NCBI RefSeq assembly: GCF_016920785.2 | Contig: NW_024609836.1 | Span: 60,987,930 to 61,051,929 of the forward strand | Length of the DNA: 64,000 bases | Source of the DNA: Ixodes scapularis | Taxonomy: Eukaryota; Arthropoda; Arachnida; Ixodida; Ixodidae | Direction: 5' to 3' | Shown here: piece by piece, positions 29,336-42,141 of the stretch | Numbering within the stretch: the stretch's first letter is position 1 | How the letters are laid out: the number at the start of each line of letters is the position of its first letter | The notes under the pieces: model-generated | What the model saw: the letters and a program-made list of their open reading frames with translations, nothing else | Told to the model about the DNA's origin: nothing | Database searches by the model: none | Position numbers and translations under genes: made by a program

Positions 29336-32300
29336 CATTTGAACGTTGGTTGTAAATTTGTGCCGCTAACCAGGACAAGAATATCTAGTGCAAATATTTA
29401 CAAAATACAGGGAAGTACGCTGGCAAAGCTTGAACATTTTCGCTATCGTAGATGTAACAAAAAAAAATCATATCAATGTTATTTTGGGGTAAATACTTTG
29501 GAGAATTCTCTCTGTGCGGATTTCGTCAGTTAAAATTTTAGATCTGTAGACGCAGCAGTTGTTTTCAGAAAGGTGCCAGAAATGCCAACGCGAAATGCGC
29601 AGAAAGAGCTTCGGACAGAGAGTGGGCTTCATAATTTTTTTTTTTTTTGTTTCCGCGAAGACAAACAATTTCTTTTTGCAAAACTAAATTCGATTTTGTA
29701 GTGCTGGCCACTGAGTCAACAAGCAGTTTTTTTTTTCTCATCAACATTCAAAATGATCGCCGGACATGGTCGACCGAACTCATCTGAAAACAGTCTACAC
29801 AAACGCAGATATATAAACCGAAATCAAGTACGAAATACACAAACATATACACACAAATCTGCAATAATTAACAAACCTGAACATAAAGGAAAGAAACACG
29901 TAAGATTAAAAAAAAGAAAAAAGAATAATCACTTTCGTTTAACAAAGATTCAAATATCGATCAACAAAGATATCTGAAACGAATATCCCGAGCTAGAAAT
30001 GACAGACGGCTCTCCCAGGACATGCATGTAGAGGTCATGCTCCAAAGTCTGCGTACGAACGTTAAGTGTTCTCCGCGGAGGAGGGGACTTTATGACCCCG
30101 AGGGTGCCATTAAATGCACTCCCGTCTTTGGCTTGCAGAACAAGACACAACGAGCAGCCTTAAGTAAGAGACGCCAGACGGAAAGTTACGAAATAAATAA
30201 TGCATGCACTCCCGCTCCGTCCTGTCGAAGCGAAAGCCTCACACTTTCCGGAGATACCAGCCACACGGGTGCCTCCATCTTGTTTATTATTCAGGAAGAA
30301 ACGCTTCCGAATCCGAATGTGCACTTTATTTTTTTGTTTATTTTACATCGAGTTCACAAAAACGTACGTTAGATGCAAGTCATCCTTATGCACTTGGAAA
30401 TGAGTTGGAAAAATACTACGTTTCAACTTAGTTGCCTAAAACGATGTTGGCGGAGGGTGGCGACGAACGTTAATCTAAACCAATATTGATGGTACGTTTT
30501 TAGAATAAAAAAGAAGAAGAAATTTATGATTGCTTCGTTACCCGTGGTTTCCTTTCGTTCTTTGTGTAGAGAATAATACTTAGCTTTGTGTTAATCTAAC
30601 ACTGCATAAAAAAAAAGACGTATTTCTACGAGCCGCTAGACGAAATGACGCCAACAGGCCATTTACAAGTAAGCCAGCGGCACCGCATCCGTGTGACGTC
30701 ATAGTCGTTCGTTGCGCCGTGGGCCTGTTCGCGTTGCTATTTGATTTAGCATAAGCAAGATTTACTCGGACTTTTTAATGTTTGTGCTGTAGCCTCCGAA
30801 TTGACGCACTAAATTTGTACGCGGCGTCTTCATTTCGTGCAGAATTCGGGCCCCTATCGCCGCCGGCCTCTACGTCGACCGTGTTGGAATTCAGACGGCC
30901 CACCTCTTATGAAAAGGTTATTTCAATTGGGATGCAAAACAACAACAACAAAAATATGATTAGAGTCGTTGAATAAATCCTCGTAATTTGACCTAAAAGA
31001 CATGTTTGACACCCGGTATGTGCGGGTGTAAAACACCCGCAAATGGCGGGTCTTTTACATTACGAGGCACTTTTCCTGTTACAAGGACCGGCTGTTTTCA
31101 AAGTATCACATTAGGCTAATCGAACTTGGCGTACGAATCATTTTACTGTTTAAATCGTCCCGAAAATTGCTACAATAAAATGTCGGAATGTGGTCGTAAT
31201 AAAGAAAGAGTACGGAGCTGAATCTTTTCCAAAATATCAAGTTCGCACTCACCAGAGGCTCCCGTCAGAGGTGCAATATATATATAAAAAAAGGTAAGAA
31301 TAATAAAACTTGAAAAGGCATGGAATACGGTGACGGTGACTTGCAAAGATATCCTAGAAACGACATTGAACGTTAGGTTGAAAAAAACACGGAATCAAAA
31401 AGGACTAAAAACCCAGGAAAACATGAGGCGCATACATTTACGAAAAAACGCCCCTCCCCCTAAAACACGCACGCACTCACACATGCACACACACACACAC
31501 GCACACACACACACACACAAAAGAGGACGGGAACATTCCAAACTGGAGAAGAAAGTAAAATACTGTAAAATGTATGAACGAGGAATTCTTTACAGTAGAA
31601 AATTTATTATTTTCACTAAAAATAATTTGGAAAAACTCAGGACATACTTTGAGTCACCAGTAGGTCTTGTACCCCTCCGATGTAAATGTATTCTTGGTTC
31701 GGAAACTCGTAAGAAGGAATGAACTTAGTTCTTCTGGGATGCGCAAGGTTGTGACATTCCGAACTTCTTGAGTCTTACGAAACGCTTAGATCTTCATATA
31801 TATGTTTCATAGGTTTGCTTTGGCTGAAGCACGAAAAGCGAGCTTGCCGAATTCCTAAAGTTGAATTCGGTCTGTTTTGTAATCGATTGTTACTGTAATA
31901 AGATAGATGAAAACCTGATATCAAGAAAAAGAGTGGTTCCTTTCTTCACGTCTCATATTCAATTTGTGTTTCTTTTTAGCTGTGTGTTTTGAAACACGCT
32001 TAAACTTCCAATATTTGTTTTCATGAACATTTTAGCTGATAATCCAATGTCACCAGGTCGACGTTTCTCTTCAATTTATTTTGGCTTTCTTCCCTTAGGG
32101 CTATTAAAAAAAGTTTCAATAAAAGATTCCAGTTCAATGTCCTGTCCAAGTTAAAGTCGCCAACGTCTGCCTGCCTCGTTGGTGCTAAGTTTAGAAGTTG
32201 GGTTTAAAACAGCGAATCACTATTGCGAGAGAAAATTTTAAACTCCGACAACAGCAAACACTAAAAAGTAACAAAGAAAAATAATGCCACAAACAACAAA

Positions 32301-33087
32301 ACCAACAATCACACAAACATTGACTCCTAAGCATAACGCAATTACGAAAGGATAAACCAGCAATCAAACCTCTGATATGGACGTCACGGCAATCAAACCT
32401 CTCCTAACTCTAATCATTCTCGCAATAATTCAAATAATGTTTCTTGACATATCTTATGGAGTAATGTTCAAAAAATAATAGTCACCTAAAAAAATAAAGC
32501 AGGAGCCGCGTTATTTGAAGCAAAATGATTCAACTAAATATCAACTTATATTTTTTAATGATATATATTGTTTTGTGTAACAATGAGTGTTCTAATTTTA
32601 TATTATTTTGTATAATGCAGGGAAATCGTTCTAGTTAAGCCGAATACTTATTCAGTGTCTCAGAGTTTAGATTATGATGATTCCTCCGTATTTGAGGGTT
32701 TAGATTATTATACAGTAGAAAGGTTGCATCACGTAACAAGTGCAGAACCCACCTCGAAGGGTAAGCCAACGAGGACAAAGTTTCCCGAGTAACTTGCGTC
32801 TTGGTCTTTTGTTGCTCTTCCTCCGCCTTCAACTCGCAAAACGTAAATAAAATCTATTATTTGTTAGCCTGACCAAAGGAGACGACAGACGATACCTCAG
32901 GCCAATCAGGCCCAACCACTTCCCAGCCAAAGGCAAGACGAGTCGAACCGAAGTTTGCAGGCAGGTCAAGGCTGCGCAGCCATTGGCGTGAGCTGTACCA
33001 GTTAGAAAGCAAATCTGCGAGAAAATGGGGGCAGCGACGAACACCTAAACAAGCAGGCGTGGAATTGAGCGCTTTCTTGGCCAACTC
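29336..33087. other. Unrecognised AT-rich region
   Basis: No supported gene. It contains a (CA)n microsatellite (about 31475-31519), A-runs, and a small hairpin GCGGGTGT-AAA-ACACCCGC (about 31023-31041). The short frames have no recognisable motifs. Confidence 0.5.
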
Positions 33088-33121
33088 TCAGCCTACCACC
33101 AGAATATCGGTGGTAGGCTGA
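33088..33121. repeat. Short perfect inverted repeat
   Basis: TCAGCCTACCACC is followed by an 8-base spacer and GGTGGTAGGCTGA; a 13-bp stem. Confidence 0.85.
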
Positions 33122-33760
33122 ATCGCTAACAAGCCATTGTATGGCTTGGACGTCTTAAAGGGATGCTGAACCGAAATCTGAATTCCACAGAGCACGGCGG
33201 AAAAAACGTGCAACGGGATGCTGCAAACATCAAAACATCACTCATACAACGATATATCAAACGGATGACCTTATTAAAAAAAAAATGGAGGCGCATTTGA
33301 GAGGTATGTTTACGTCTTGTTTCTCCGAGAAGGAGAGGGAACGGTGTCGCGTCTTCTCCGCCTCGCCGCTTTGAGGGGGCGAAACGAAGGGAGGGGGAAA
33401 CGAGATATCTTGACGTCACGTGCCTCGTCGGACTCGTTTAATCTCGACCGTCTTTTCCCAAAAACACGGCCGTCGATTCGAGATATCGCCTTGCGAGTAG
33501 TGTTGTAGGGATTGTAGTGGTCCCTCCTACAGCTCCTGCATTGTTTTCTGCAATCCAAATTTCGGTTCACCATTCCTTTAAAAGGGCAAAGGGACTGACG
33601 AGGAGTAGTGACAGCTTCTCAGTCTTGTGCACGTTACGAGAAGAAAGTAATATAGTACGATTACAATTACTCTCTGTTAACATTTTTTTTTTTAAATTAG
33701 ATTACTTCATTGCTCGAGAAGGAAAGTTATTCGCTATTACCTGATAAAGTAACCGTTTCA

Positions 33761-33800
33761 TTTCGGATTACTTCCTCCTGTCGGAGGAAGTAATCCGAAA
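33761..33800. repeat. Short perfect inverted repeat
   Basis: TTTCGGATTACTTCCTCC, the spacer TGTC, then the exact reverse complement: an 18-bp stem with a 4-base loop. Confidence 0.9.
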
Positions 33801-34309
33801 TTTTGTAATAAAATAATTACAAAATTACTCGAAACAGTAATCACGATTTGAAATAGTTGGATTATTTGTAATGAGTATGTAAAAATCTGCAGCTTCTAGA
33901 TGGCGAGGCCATATTGCTGGAGTTTCAACGTACCGGGTGACTGCTGGATTGCAAAGATTATTATGAACGTAATCTTTGCACTGGGCGGTAGCTTGCGTCG
34001 GCCAATCTGTGAACGGGGAAGAGATTTGGGCACGAGTGCTATGTCAGCTTTGGGCTTTAACTCCCTTTCGGTCAGGGATGACACGACTCTGGACCAAATG
34101 GTGACGTGGCACTCGTGTCAAATGTGTTCTTTTCGCTGACCCTTTAAGATTTTGTCTTCTAGGGAAAGTTGAGAAAACAGTCTCGGTGAAAAGAACTAAA
34201 AAAAAAAATTGAAAACAAAATTTGGGACGATTTTTATTTCCAACGTTTTATAATGCATGAAGTGCAGTGTTTGAGGAACGATCGTTTAAAATTGATCAGA
34301 ACACATTCA

Positions 34310-34700
34310 GCCTTCAATTTCCCTAGTAAATTTAGCGTGAAAACTATTGCTGTATAGGTAACCAGACGTTACCTGCTAGGCTTAGTGCAGAAATTGTATT
34401 GATGTGAAGCGCGTTAAGTGACGGGACGTACATTTTTTTTTTGGTTAAATTTAAGAGAGAATTGCGAGTGTCTAGGCCACGTGACGTCATTTCCACAGCC
34501 AATTTTAGCGGGGAATCTGAATTGGTGTGTAGGTCCCGCCACGTGACATCTATTCACCGCTATATTATAAATTTTCCCGCCAAATTTAGCGTGAAAACTG
34601 AATAGGTGTATTGGTAACATCAATTTCCCCACCAACTTCGGCGGGAAAACATACGTATATGTCACCTGACGTAAGGTAAGGTGAAATAAATTAATGACAC
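34310..34700. repeat. Degenerate CACGTGAC / TTTAGCGGGAA repeat cluster
   Basis: Loosely repeated blocks of about 65-75 bases contain CACGTGAC, TTTCCCGCC, AATTTAGCG and TGAATAGGTGTAT. Relatives are at about 43470-43570 and 44825-44955, so this is a dispersed minisatellite-like family. Confidence 0.5.
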
Positions 34701-34809
34701 ATGACCTAAACACGAGTTTAGCTACGCCGCTGAATTTAGCGGGAATCGCACGGAAGGCGGACAAAAGTTTACGATTGGGTTCGGTTTCTATAAGAAGCAT
34801 TTCATGCTT

Positions 34810-37800
34810 TAAAGAAGGATAGAATTCTACTTTTTATTGGTCAAAACTGTCGATGACCAGAAGGGGGATGTGGTACTTGAAGCCACGAAGTAGTGAACGT
34901 CGTCTGGTTGCTCGGTGAACGGTCACAATAGGGGTTTCACTAGATCGGTCCAATAATTTGGGCAACGCAGAGGGAAACGACACGCGGTAATCCGCCGGCG
35001 CATTTATGCATGCATCACTTCGCTATCGCGTATCGTCACCGGAGCACAGAAGCTATTTTCTAAAACTTTCTCAGGAAGAAATAAGGCACCGTAAACCTCG
35101 AGTTCTTGAACTCACACCAGAACGATGGGCCTGTGACGCAAAATCATGAACAGTGCATATTGGTAGAAGCAGTATTGGCGCAAACGACAAATTCACCGGG
35201 CCATTGAATGGACGTACCCATCCCGATATTAAAACTCCCTGACAAAACCGTTCGCAAAAAGAGGGGGAAAAAAATCGGGAAAGTTTGGCTGGACGACACG
35301 TACCGCAAGCAAAAGCCGGGTTTTCTTGTGCGGACCCTCTACTGCCTATCGTCTCCAGTATGTGAGTTTATCATTCGTCACGCACCATTTCCACTCGGTC
35401 TTTGGGAACACGAAACACCTCTCCTTTCTCTGGGAACCCTGTGCCTCCCCTCCTTTGGAACTCAGTAAGGAGACGCTTGGTTACTCCCGACACGCTTCCT
35501 TCCTTGTTTTTGTTCGTTTTACTCCCTGTCGTCGCAGCTTCGCGACATTCCAGCGAGAAAAGGAGCCAACATCGCGGCAAAAAGAAGAGAGCAAGTACTA
35601 TAAATGTCCCATCAACGCAGCCGAGAACCACAACAAGAATAACAACACAACCATCAGCGGAAGTAACCGTAGTTACCTGCTTATCTTGGGCGATTCTCCG
35701 GTCTTGTAGGCCGTAATATCTGAAACAGCTAGAAGACAAAATAAAAGGATTCGAGATGAAGGAGGGTGAGGCGGCGCCGTTACGGTTGGTGATATATGTT
35801 TCTCTATTATTTTACTGTGGAAATAGTTGCTTTTCATGGTCCCTTTTCTATTTATGTCTGTCGACGTGCATTTTTATATTTAACACAGACGAAGCATCGT
35901 ATGGATTATTCCTTCGCGTACAGATTAATGAGCGGCCGAAGATTAAGATCCTTCCGGGCTTTTGTCGTAAATTTGTTTTCGATTGTTTATTTATGACGGC
36001 TTTGGTTTATTTCTGCTCGTTCGTACGTGCGTCTGTACATTCCGCCAAATCCTATATTTTAGTCCAGATTCTGTATCTCTGCAACTATATATCTTTCTTA
36101 TTCGTATGAATCCAGAAAGACTCTATTGTCCAAATCTTCTAAATGGCCTGCAGTAAGTTTCAAGTTGTGAGGGGTACATCATATTGACAATCACACACAC
36201 AAAGAAATCGGGCCAGTGGAAAAATAAAAAAAAATAAAACTTTAACTGTTTTTTTAATGCGCTTAACAATGAGAATTATGCAATTTCAGTGAGTTGACTA
36301 GCTCTCAAATTATTCCTTTGGATGTTCATAGTTTCACTCAATGATCAGTTGAAGTCTCGGATAGTTTACTGAACCGAAGGTAATATTGACCAAAAGAAAA
36401 GCATTCTTCATTCAAGGCACTGCTCTTACGGGGAGAATACTTCAACAGGGCACTTCCACACTTGCCAACGCGTCCATTAGTCTAAAATCTTTCCATGCTT
36501 GGTACGCAACTAACTTACTGCGTAGAGAGGGTCGGGGCCATACAACAAAGCAACAGGGCATTTCGTTGTCACTCAATTAAACAAAATACAAACGATAACA
36601 GCATGTCAATTTTCGGGTCGCAGTCGGGAACAAAGTTCAGCGCTATTATGAAGAGCCGTCCAATTGTTCATTCTTTGTATAATCAAAATTTCGAGTGCAT
36701 TTTATATGAGGTTTTTTTTAATCAAGAGTCCAGCTCTTTCTGAAGCATCTATCGCCTTGAGGCGTATGAAACTTTGGTAGTACAATTCCTCCTGAAAAGA
36801 AATTTTGAATTTCAATCAGCTCGTGTTAAATCGATAATGAAGAGGAACTTTTGTTCTAGTTTTGTCAGTTATATTTAAGCTGTGGGTTTTTTCGTCTCTG
36901 GAAATTGGTGAAAGCAGTTGACTTTCTCCAATATAAATTTCGAAGGAAAGTTTGAGTGTTCTACCTTTTTCGGCGAGAAAGAAAATTTATAATCTGCATA
37001 AGTATTACTACAGTTGGGCTAGATCGTGTTTTATCGGTGTCGTTATACTTTTGCGTCGCGTCTGCTTCTGTCTTCGTGTCCTTGTGCCTTGGAATTAAAA
37101 CAATATTGAGAGAGATGTTTATATTGGTTTGGTGCGCATTCATAGGCAACTTCACGAATTATACCACTTCGCAACAAAACGAGGCACATTAGCTGAGGTG
37201 TATTCGAAAGATTTTTTTGTTTGTTTAGACTTCCGTCTGCGAAAAGCGATTAAAGGACACATAACGTTGCTACTCCTAGGTGTGTCAAATAGAAAATGAT
37301 AGAAATTCTTCTTAGACTTGCTGGTCGTGAACTGGTCGGAAGAAAGTAGACCACAGCTCGGCTCACACAAAAAAGTTTTTGTGCCGTTGTCAAGTGTTGG
37401 TGAACGTGAACATGGTTAGAACATGTCCTCAAGAAATGCCAGAGGGGAGGCATATTGAGGTTGTCTAGTCCCATTCCGGAAATATTTGATAAGTATTAAA
37501 GTCTCAATGAGAAATATCGCATTTTTCGGACAATATTTTTTTTTTAATAAAATGGCAAACCTCAATATACATGTGACATTGACTTTATGCTAAGCAACTA
37601 AATATATAAAAAAGGTAAAGTCATGGACCGGTAGTTCTTGGGTTGATTGCACTGCTCCTTTACCATGTAGGGAAACAGGTCTATTCAAGTGTATTGCACC
37701 TTTAAGAAGCTTTCAGAATCCCCCTCTCGACTGTCGCTGAAGGGCGCTGCAGCAAAGGGGAATATCTGGTGGCACTTTGGATACATTTTCAAAGTTCCGT

Positions 37801-37832
37801 GAGTGGTCACAATGCGGACATTCTTTGTTATG
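34810..37832. other. Unrecognised region
   Basis: No supported gene. The longest frame (35326-35709, 127 codons) overlaps a minus-strand frame of similar length, and neither has a motif. A hydrophobic 117-codon frame at 35756-36109 is T-rich sequence and not convincing. Confidence 0.5.
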
Positions 37833-37959
37833 CATGATTGCCACCGGAGACGACGAACGACAAGGGGACAAGGGACAAACACAGACGCACCAACGCAATG
37901 TTGAGGCGTGGGTTTATCTCTTGTCCCCTTGTCGATCGTCGTGTCCGGTTAGAATCATG
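37833..37959. repeat. Hairpin MITE-like element
   Basis: CATGATTGCCACCGG then GACGACGAACGACAAGGGGA at the left is mirrored by CCCCTTGTCGATCGTCGTGTCC then GGTTAGAATCATG at the right. The arms are about 45 bp and the middle is short. Confidence 0.75.
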
Positions 37960-38283
37960 TGTGACGTTAACCACCTAGCTTCCTTTCTTAATAACCTTGT
38001 GTTTTGCCATTATTTGCGCCAGTTTAACTTTTTTCGTTGCTGTTACTGACAACTGCATAAATATATAATTTTCGTGTAATATTTTTAGCGCGTTGATTGT
38101 TCAAGCGAGCAATGAAACGTCGCTATTAATAGTTATTTCTTTTGTTGAGGAACGAAGGAGGAGTATAGTGAGACCAGAATTCCAGGAAGTTATTGGAAGT
38201 ACGAAGGGCTGAAGCAATGTTAAGGACAAACGTTAAAAAAACACTATTGAAAAGTTTTGCCCAAGTAATCATAGGCAGTAATA

Positions 38284-38303
38284 TATGTGCTGTACAGCAC
38301 ATA
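38284..38303. repeat. 20-bp perfect palindrome
   Basis: TATGTGCTGTACAGCACATA is fully self-complementary without spacer. Confidence 0.85.
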
Positions 38304-40254
38304 AAGATTGCCACAGCGAAAACTACACACGCCTGCGTAAGGCAAAACACTTTACCTATGTTCAGCGTTTAGGACGTATAAGCACCGGGATTTACTCAAA
38401 CAAAAAGAAAATAAACTATAAAATATTTTTAATGAGATATGAACGAAAACGAAGCAGCGCACGTACATGTAGGTAAGAGCTCCAGAAAGACAAAGTACAA
38501 AGCGCATGCTTTATGCTTAAGCTCTAAGAAGAAGATTGTGCGCAGCAGTTCAGATCTCGGACCTTCCTTTACGAGGCCATAACGACGGCTCCAACGAAAG
38601 TGGTGTAAATTTACCCCATCGCACGTAAAAGAAAATATATAAAGAGGTGCAAGAAAGCGATAAACAAAACTCGCGGGTGCGTCATCAAAGGCTTCTCCAG
38701 CCTTTGTAAGCCGTATAAAGAGAACAAAGAAAACTTTGGGTATCTCGTGCTGTAAAAAAATAAATGTCGGGAAACAAGTTGTTGGCTAAATATTAGCTCT
38801 CTTCTGTCGGGACGTAGGGGTCGGATTAGACTCTACGAATGTTCATAGTGGGGTGAGGGGGAAGGACATGGCTGGCTTTTACAGAACTTGAGAATAGCAG
38901 GATACTTAGCTAGGCTCTTCAGGATAATGGTCTTTCCGGTAAAGGGGGGAGGGAGAGGCGGACGGTGGCAGAATGTCTTTCTAAAACATCACAACACGGA
39001 GTATGTGGGGCAAAAGCTCACGCTGTAGAGCCCAGGGATTCTCGGTTCACTCCTTACGCTTGCCCGTTTCGATCTGAATGAGCGTCGGCTTGCATGTGTG
39101 CGATCGTGTATCACTACGACTCGACGCACGTTAAGGAAATCCCAGCCTAGCGGTCGTACCGGCTTAATTTCTCAGCTATAGCATGAAGCAGTGTCGCCGT
39201 ACCTCAAAAGGAGGAACGAACTTCCACTACCTACACACGAAAGTCAAGTTTGGTATGGTCCTGCGGGTGACTTTTGTATTTTTCAAGTGTGGCAGTACAT
39301 CGGCCAGTGTATTGTGGAATCTCGAACAAATACTGCGTCCGCATTAAGAATTAGAAACACTCTCTGGGGAAACCTGAAAATTTCTCACTTAAACAAGTAA
39401 GCTCTTAACCCCCCCCCCCCCCCCGCCCCCCTTTTCCCCCACTCCTCTTCCCTCCTTCAACTCTTCAAAGCAACCTGCGGCGCTGAATGCCGGCAACACA
39501 AGACCCCATTAGGGTGCAAACAAACCGCCGCCTCCATAACAGCTTCGTCTGCATTAAGGCAGCTAAGTGCTAGCGGTATTCCCATGTGCCCTCCCCAACA
39601 CTAAGTTAATTATTTGCTCGCCAAAGCATAATATTCCTTAATCTTCTCGCTGTTCCCTCTCGGAATGCTTTAAGCAGCGTTCCGCCGTCGCACACTTCTT
39701 CCTTCTTGGGATTAGCAGCGTCCCTGCTAATCCCAAGGGAGGAGAAGGGGTTAAACAAGTTAAGTGGTGTCGTAGGTAATCCGTGCGGAAAAGAAGCCCT
39801 AGTTTAAGATGTCTTTCAACTCTCTCAGAAGTGCAGGTGCCCTGTCTCGCACGTGCGTGGCTCTGTTCTTGATAGTCGTATACTGAAAGGCATGAATAAA
39901 ACAAAACATTGATCGGTGCATAGCTGTACTATGCTGCCTTAATTTCCGTAGAGCTAGGTGTGGGTGGAACAAGAAATGAGAGAAAGGGGGGGGGGGAGGG
40001 TTACCGCTTCACCGAGTCGCGCTTAAAAGTCACGTGAACTGCGCATGCCGCGGAGACCCGTGATCGGCCGCTCGGCCGCTGCCCAGAGCGACGAGCGAAA
40101 ATTGTGGAATCGAGGCTGCCTGAGCGGCCTCTATCGCCGTTTAAATCAGACAGGAGTGCGTCGTGTTGAAGCGAGCAAACGAGCAAGCCAACAGAAAAGA
40201 CATTGCTGCAGAAACCGCTATTGTTGGTTGGCTATGAATTGCAATGTCATTTGT
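38304..40254. other. Unrecognised region with poly-C
   Basis: No supported gene. A C-run lies at about 39409-39424 and a G-run at about 39986-39996. A perfect inverted repeat at 39705-39737 is listed separately. Confidence 0.5.
39705..39737. repeat. Short perfect inverted repeat
   Basis: CTTGGGATTAGCAG, loop CGTCC, CTGCTAATCCCAAG: a 14-bp stem. Confidence 0.9.
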
Positions 40255-40485
40255 CTAGGACAATCTCAAGGACGACACCTAAGACGACGTCGAAAACAAC
40301 GTACCAGAAGACGACATCATAAACGACCTCTAGGACGACCTCTAGGACGACCTCTAGGACGATTTCTAGGACGATCTCAAGGATGATCTCAAGGACGACG
40401 TCGAGAATGACGTCCTAGAGGACGACGTTAGAGACGACGTCTCGAACGACCTCTATGACGACGTCGGATACGACATCAAGGTCTT
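40255..40485. repeat. 12-bp minisatellite
   Basis: A degenerate 12-base unit close to CTAGGACGACCT is repeated about 19 times. As 12 is divisible by 3, it reads as in-frame Arg/Leu/Gly repeats (RPLGRPLGR) in a plus-strand frame ending near 40386. I see no sign that this is a gene. Confidence 0.75.
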
Positions 40486-40820
40486 CAGGTCCTGCGAAGA
40501 GGGTGCGAAAGTGAAGGAGTGTGAGAATGTGAGCTGAGATGGTTTACTGCGCATACCTACTGCGCATTAGGAGGGCAGAAAGTCCAATAAATCCGGGGTG
40601 TAGCTGAGGAATGCGATCGCATTAAACGGTCCCTCGAGCGCACTGCGCTGTTCTCGGCAGCAGGCACGACGCGCCGTCATGGAGCGCGGCGACGCAAATC
40701 GGTAGGGTCTTATCCGTTTGACGTCACTTTTGCGACCAAGTTTTTGTGACATCGATCCTCCAACTTTGCACCTCCTTCCAAGTGAAGAGAAGGACGTAGT
40801 TCTACGTCAAATAAGTGCGG

Positions 40821-41029
40821 AAGTCATCTGCTTCTTGCGCCGGAGTTGCGATGACTTCAGGATGACACCGTGCTCTGATTGGCTTTGATTGAAAAAATAG
40901 CGAAAAGACCTCAATGCTAGCTGACTTGATGTTTACCCAATATTTTTGTTTCAATCAACCAATAAGAGCTTCGCGTTTTGGCATCATCGCAACCCCGGTT
41001 GCAAGAAGCAGACGACTTGCCCTCCGCAT
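40821..41029. repeat. Hairpin MITE-like repeat, family A copy 4
   Basis: CTGCTTCTTGCGCCGGAGTT at the left mirrors AACCCCGGTTGCAAGAAGCAG at the right, and GCTCTGATTGGCTTTGATTG mirrors CAATCAACCAATAAGAGC. This is the clearest copy of the family. Confidence 0.7.
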
Positions 41030-41699
41030 CGAGCCTGTTTCATTCTAAAATGGCAAGACAAACGATTTTAGCTTTGAAAGAATTCGAAGCTTTTAATTTT
41101 TGCATTACTACGCTTCTGAAGCTGTCAGTGACTTAGGACTTGAAATTCTACATGCAGGATGGTCACGTGGAATGTCCACGTGATGACGCCACGTGGAACC
41201 AGTCTGCTGAATTATGCGGGAAGTCAGTCCGCCTATAGTGATCATATGACGTCACTTCGAGGTGTCTATTTGGTGGGGGTCTCTTCTTACCTAACAAGGT
41301 CCATAAGCTATAATAACGTCGCCTACGTCAGCGCGCGGGAAAGAAAATAAAGTCTCGAACTTTTGTTTACGACGTGCTATTTGATGGGTCCCCAAGCTTG
41401 CTGTTTTGTGAGTACAATAAAGAAATGCTTGAACCGGAGCAACACCACCTAGAATAATCAAAGGCTCGTAAACAGCTCTCTTCCTCCGTGGAGCCACATG
41501 AGAGTCCGATGTCGCTAACTCAGCCATTGGACCCTCGCCAAACGCCGAGCGTCCCTCGACGTGTTGAGAGTACACGAGGTAACACCATAGGCGAATGCAG
41601 CACTCGTACCCAATCTCTGTCCGCGATTGATTTCACTGAGAGATGACATCACAATTCCAGCGCACAGGCTCTGACTATTCTTTGTGACGTTGCCTGAAG

Positions 41700-41840
41700 T
41701 CCTAAAGGTATAGAGCGTAGACCTCAATGCTAGATGCCTTGAGGTCTAACCTCCATCCTTCAATGAGAGCCAATCAGAGCTCGTCTTTCTGACGTCACCA
41801 CAACCCCTGCAAAAGAAGCAGACGAACTTTTGCTCGGCAT
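41700..41840. repeat. Hairpin MITE-like repeat, family A copy 5 (partial)
   Basis: The centre TAGACCTCAA-11 nt-TTGAGGTCTA and the right arm (GAGCCAATCAGAGCTCG, CAACCCCTGCAAAAGAAGC) are present; the left arm is decayed. Confidence 0.65.
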
Positions 41841-41851
41841 AGACTCAGTGT

Positions 41852-42141
41852 CACATTGAATCAGACCGCAGCCTACGCCAAGATCCAATGGAGCCAATCA
41901 GGCGGAACCAAAAGTGCATCGTCAAGACGCTTGTCGTCTTTGTGCGTTTTTTGTTACCCGCTCTACCAATCACGCACATTATAAAGCGCAAGATTACGCC
42001 ACGTTCACTTTGCGCGATTGGTTCAGCCGCCGGCGAAAGCGAATGCGCAAACACGACGAGCACCATGACAATGCACTTTTGCCGCTCTTTGATTGGCTGC
42101 TTCGTAATCGTAGTTGCAGCCTTGTGGTCTGACTCAATGTG
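41852..42141. repeat. MITE-like element, family B copy 1
   Basis: Terminal inverted repeats of about 60 bases begin CACATTGAATCAGACCGCAG and end GGTCTGACTCAATGTG. CCAATCAGGCGGAACCAAAAG is mirrored by CTTTTGCCGCTCTTTGATTGG. The middle has no coding capacity. A second copy is at about 48791-49107. Confidence 0.75.

Noticed and set aside
31475..31519. His/Thr-rich frame over a CA repeat
   Set aside because: Simple-sequence artefact.
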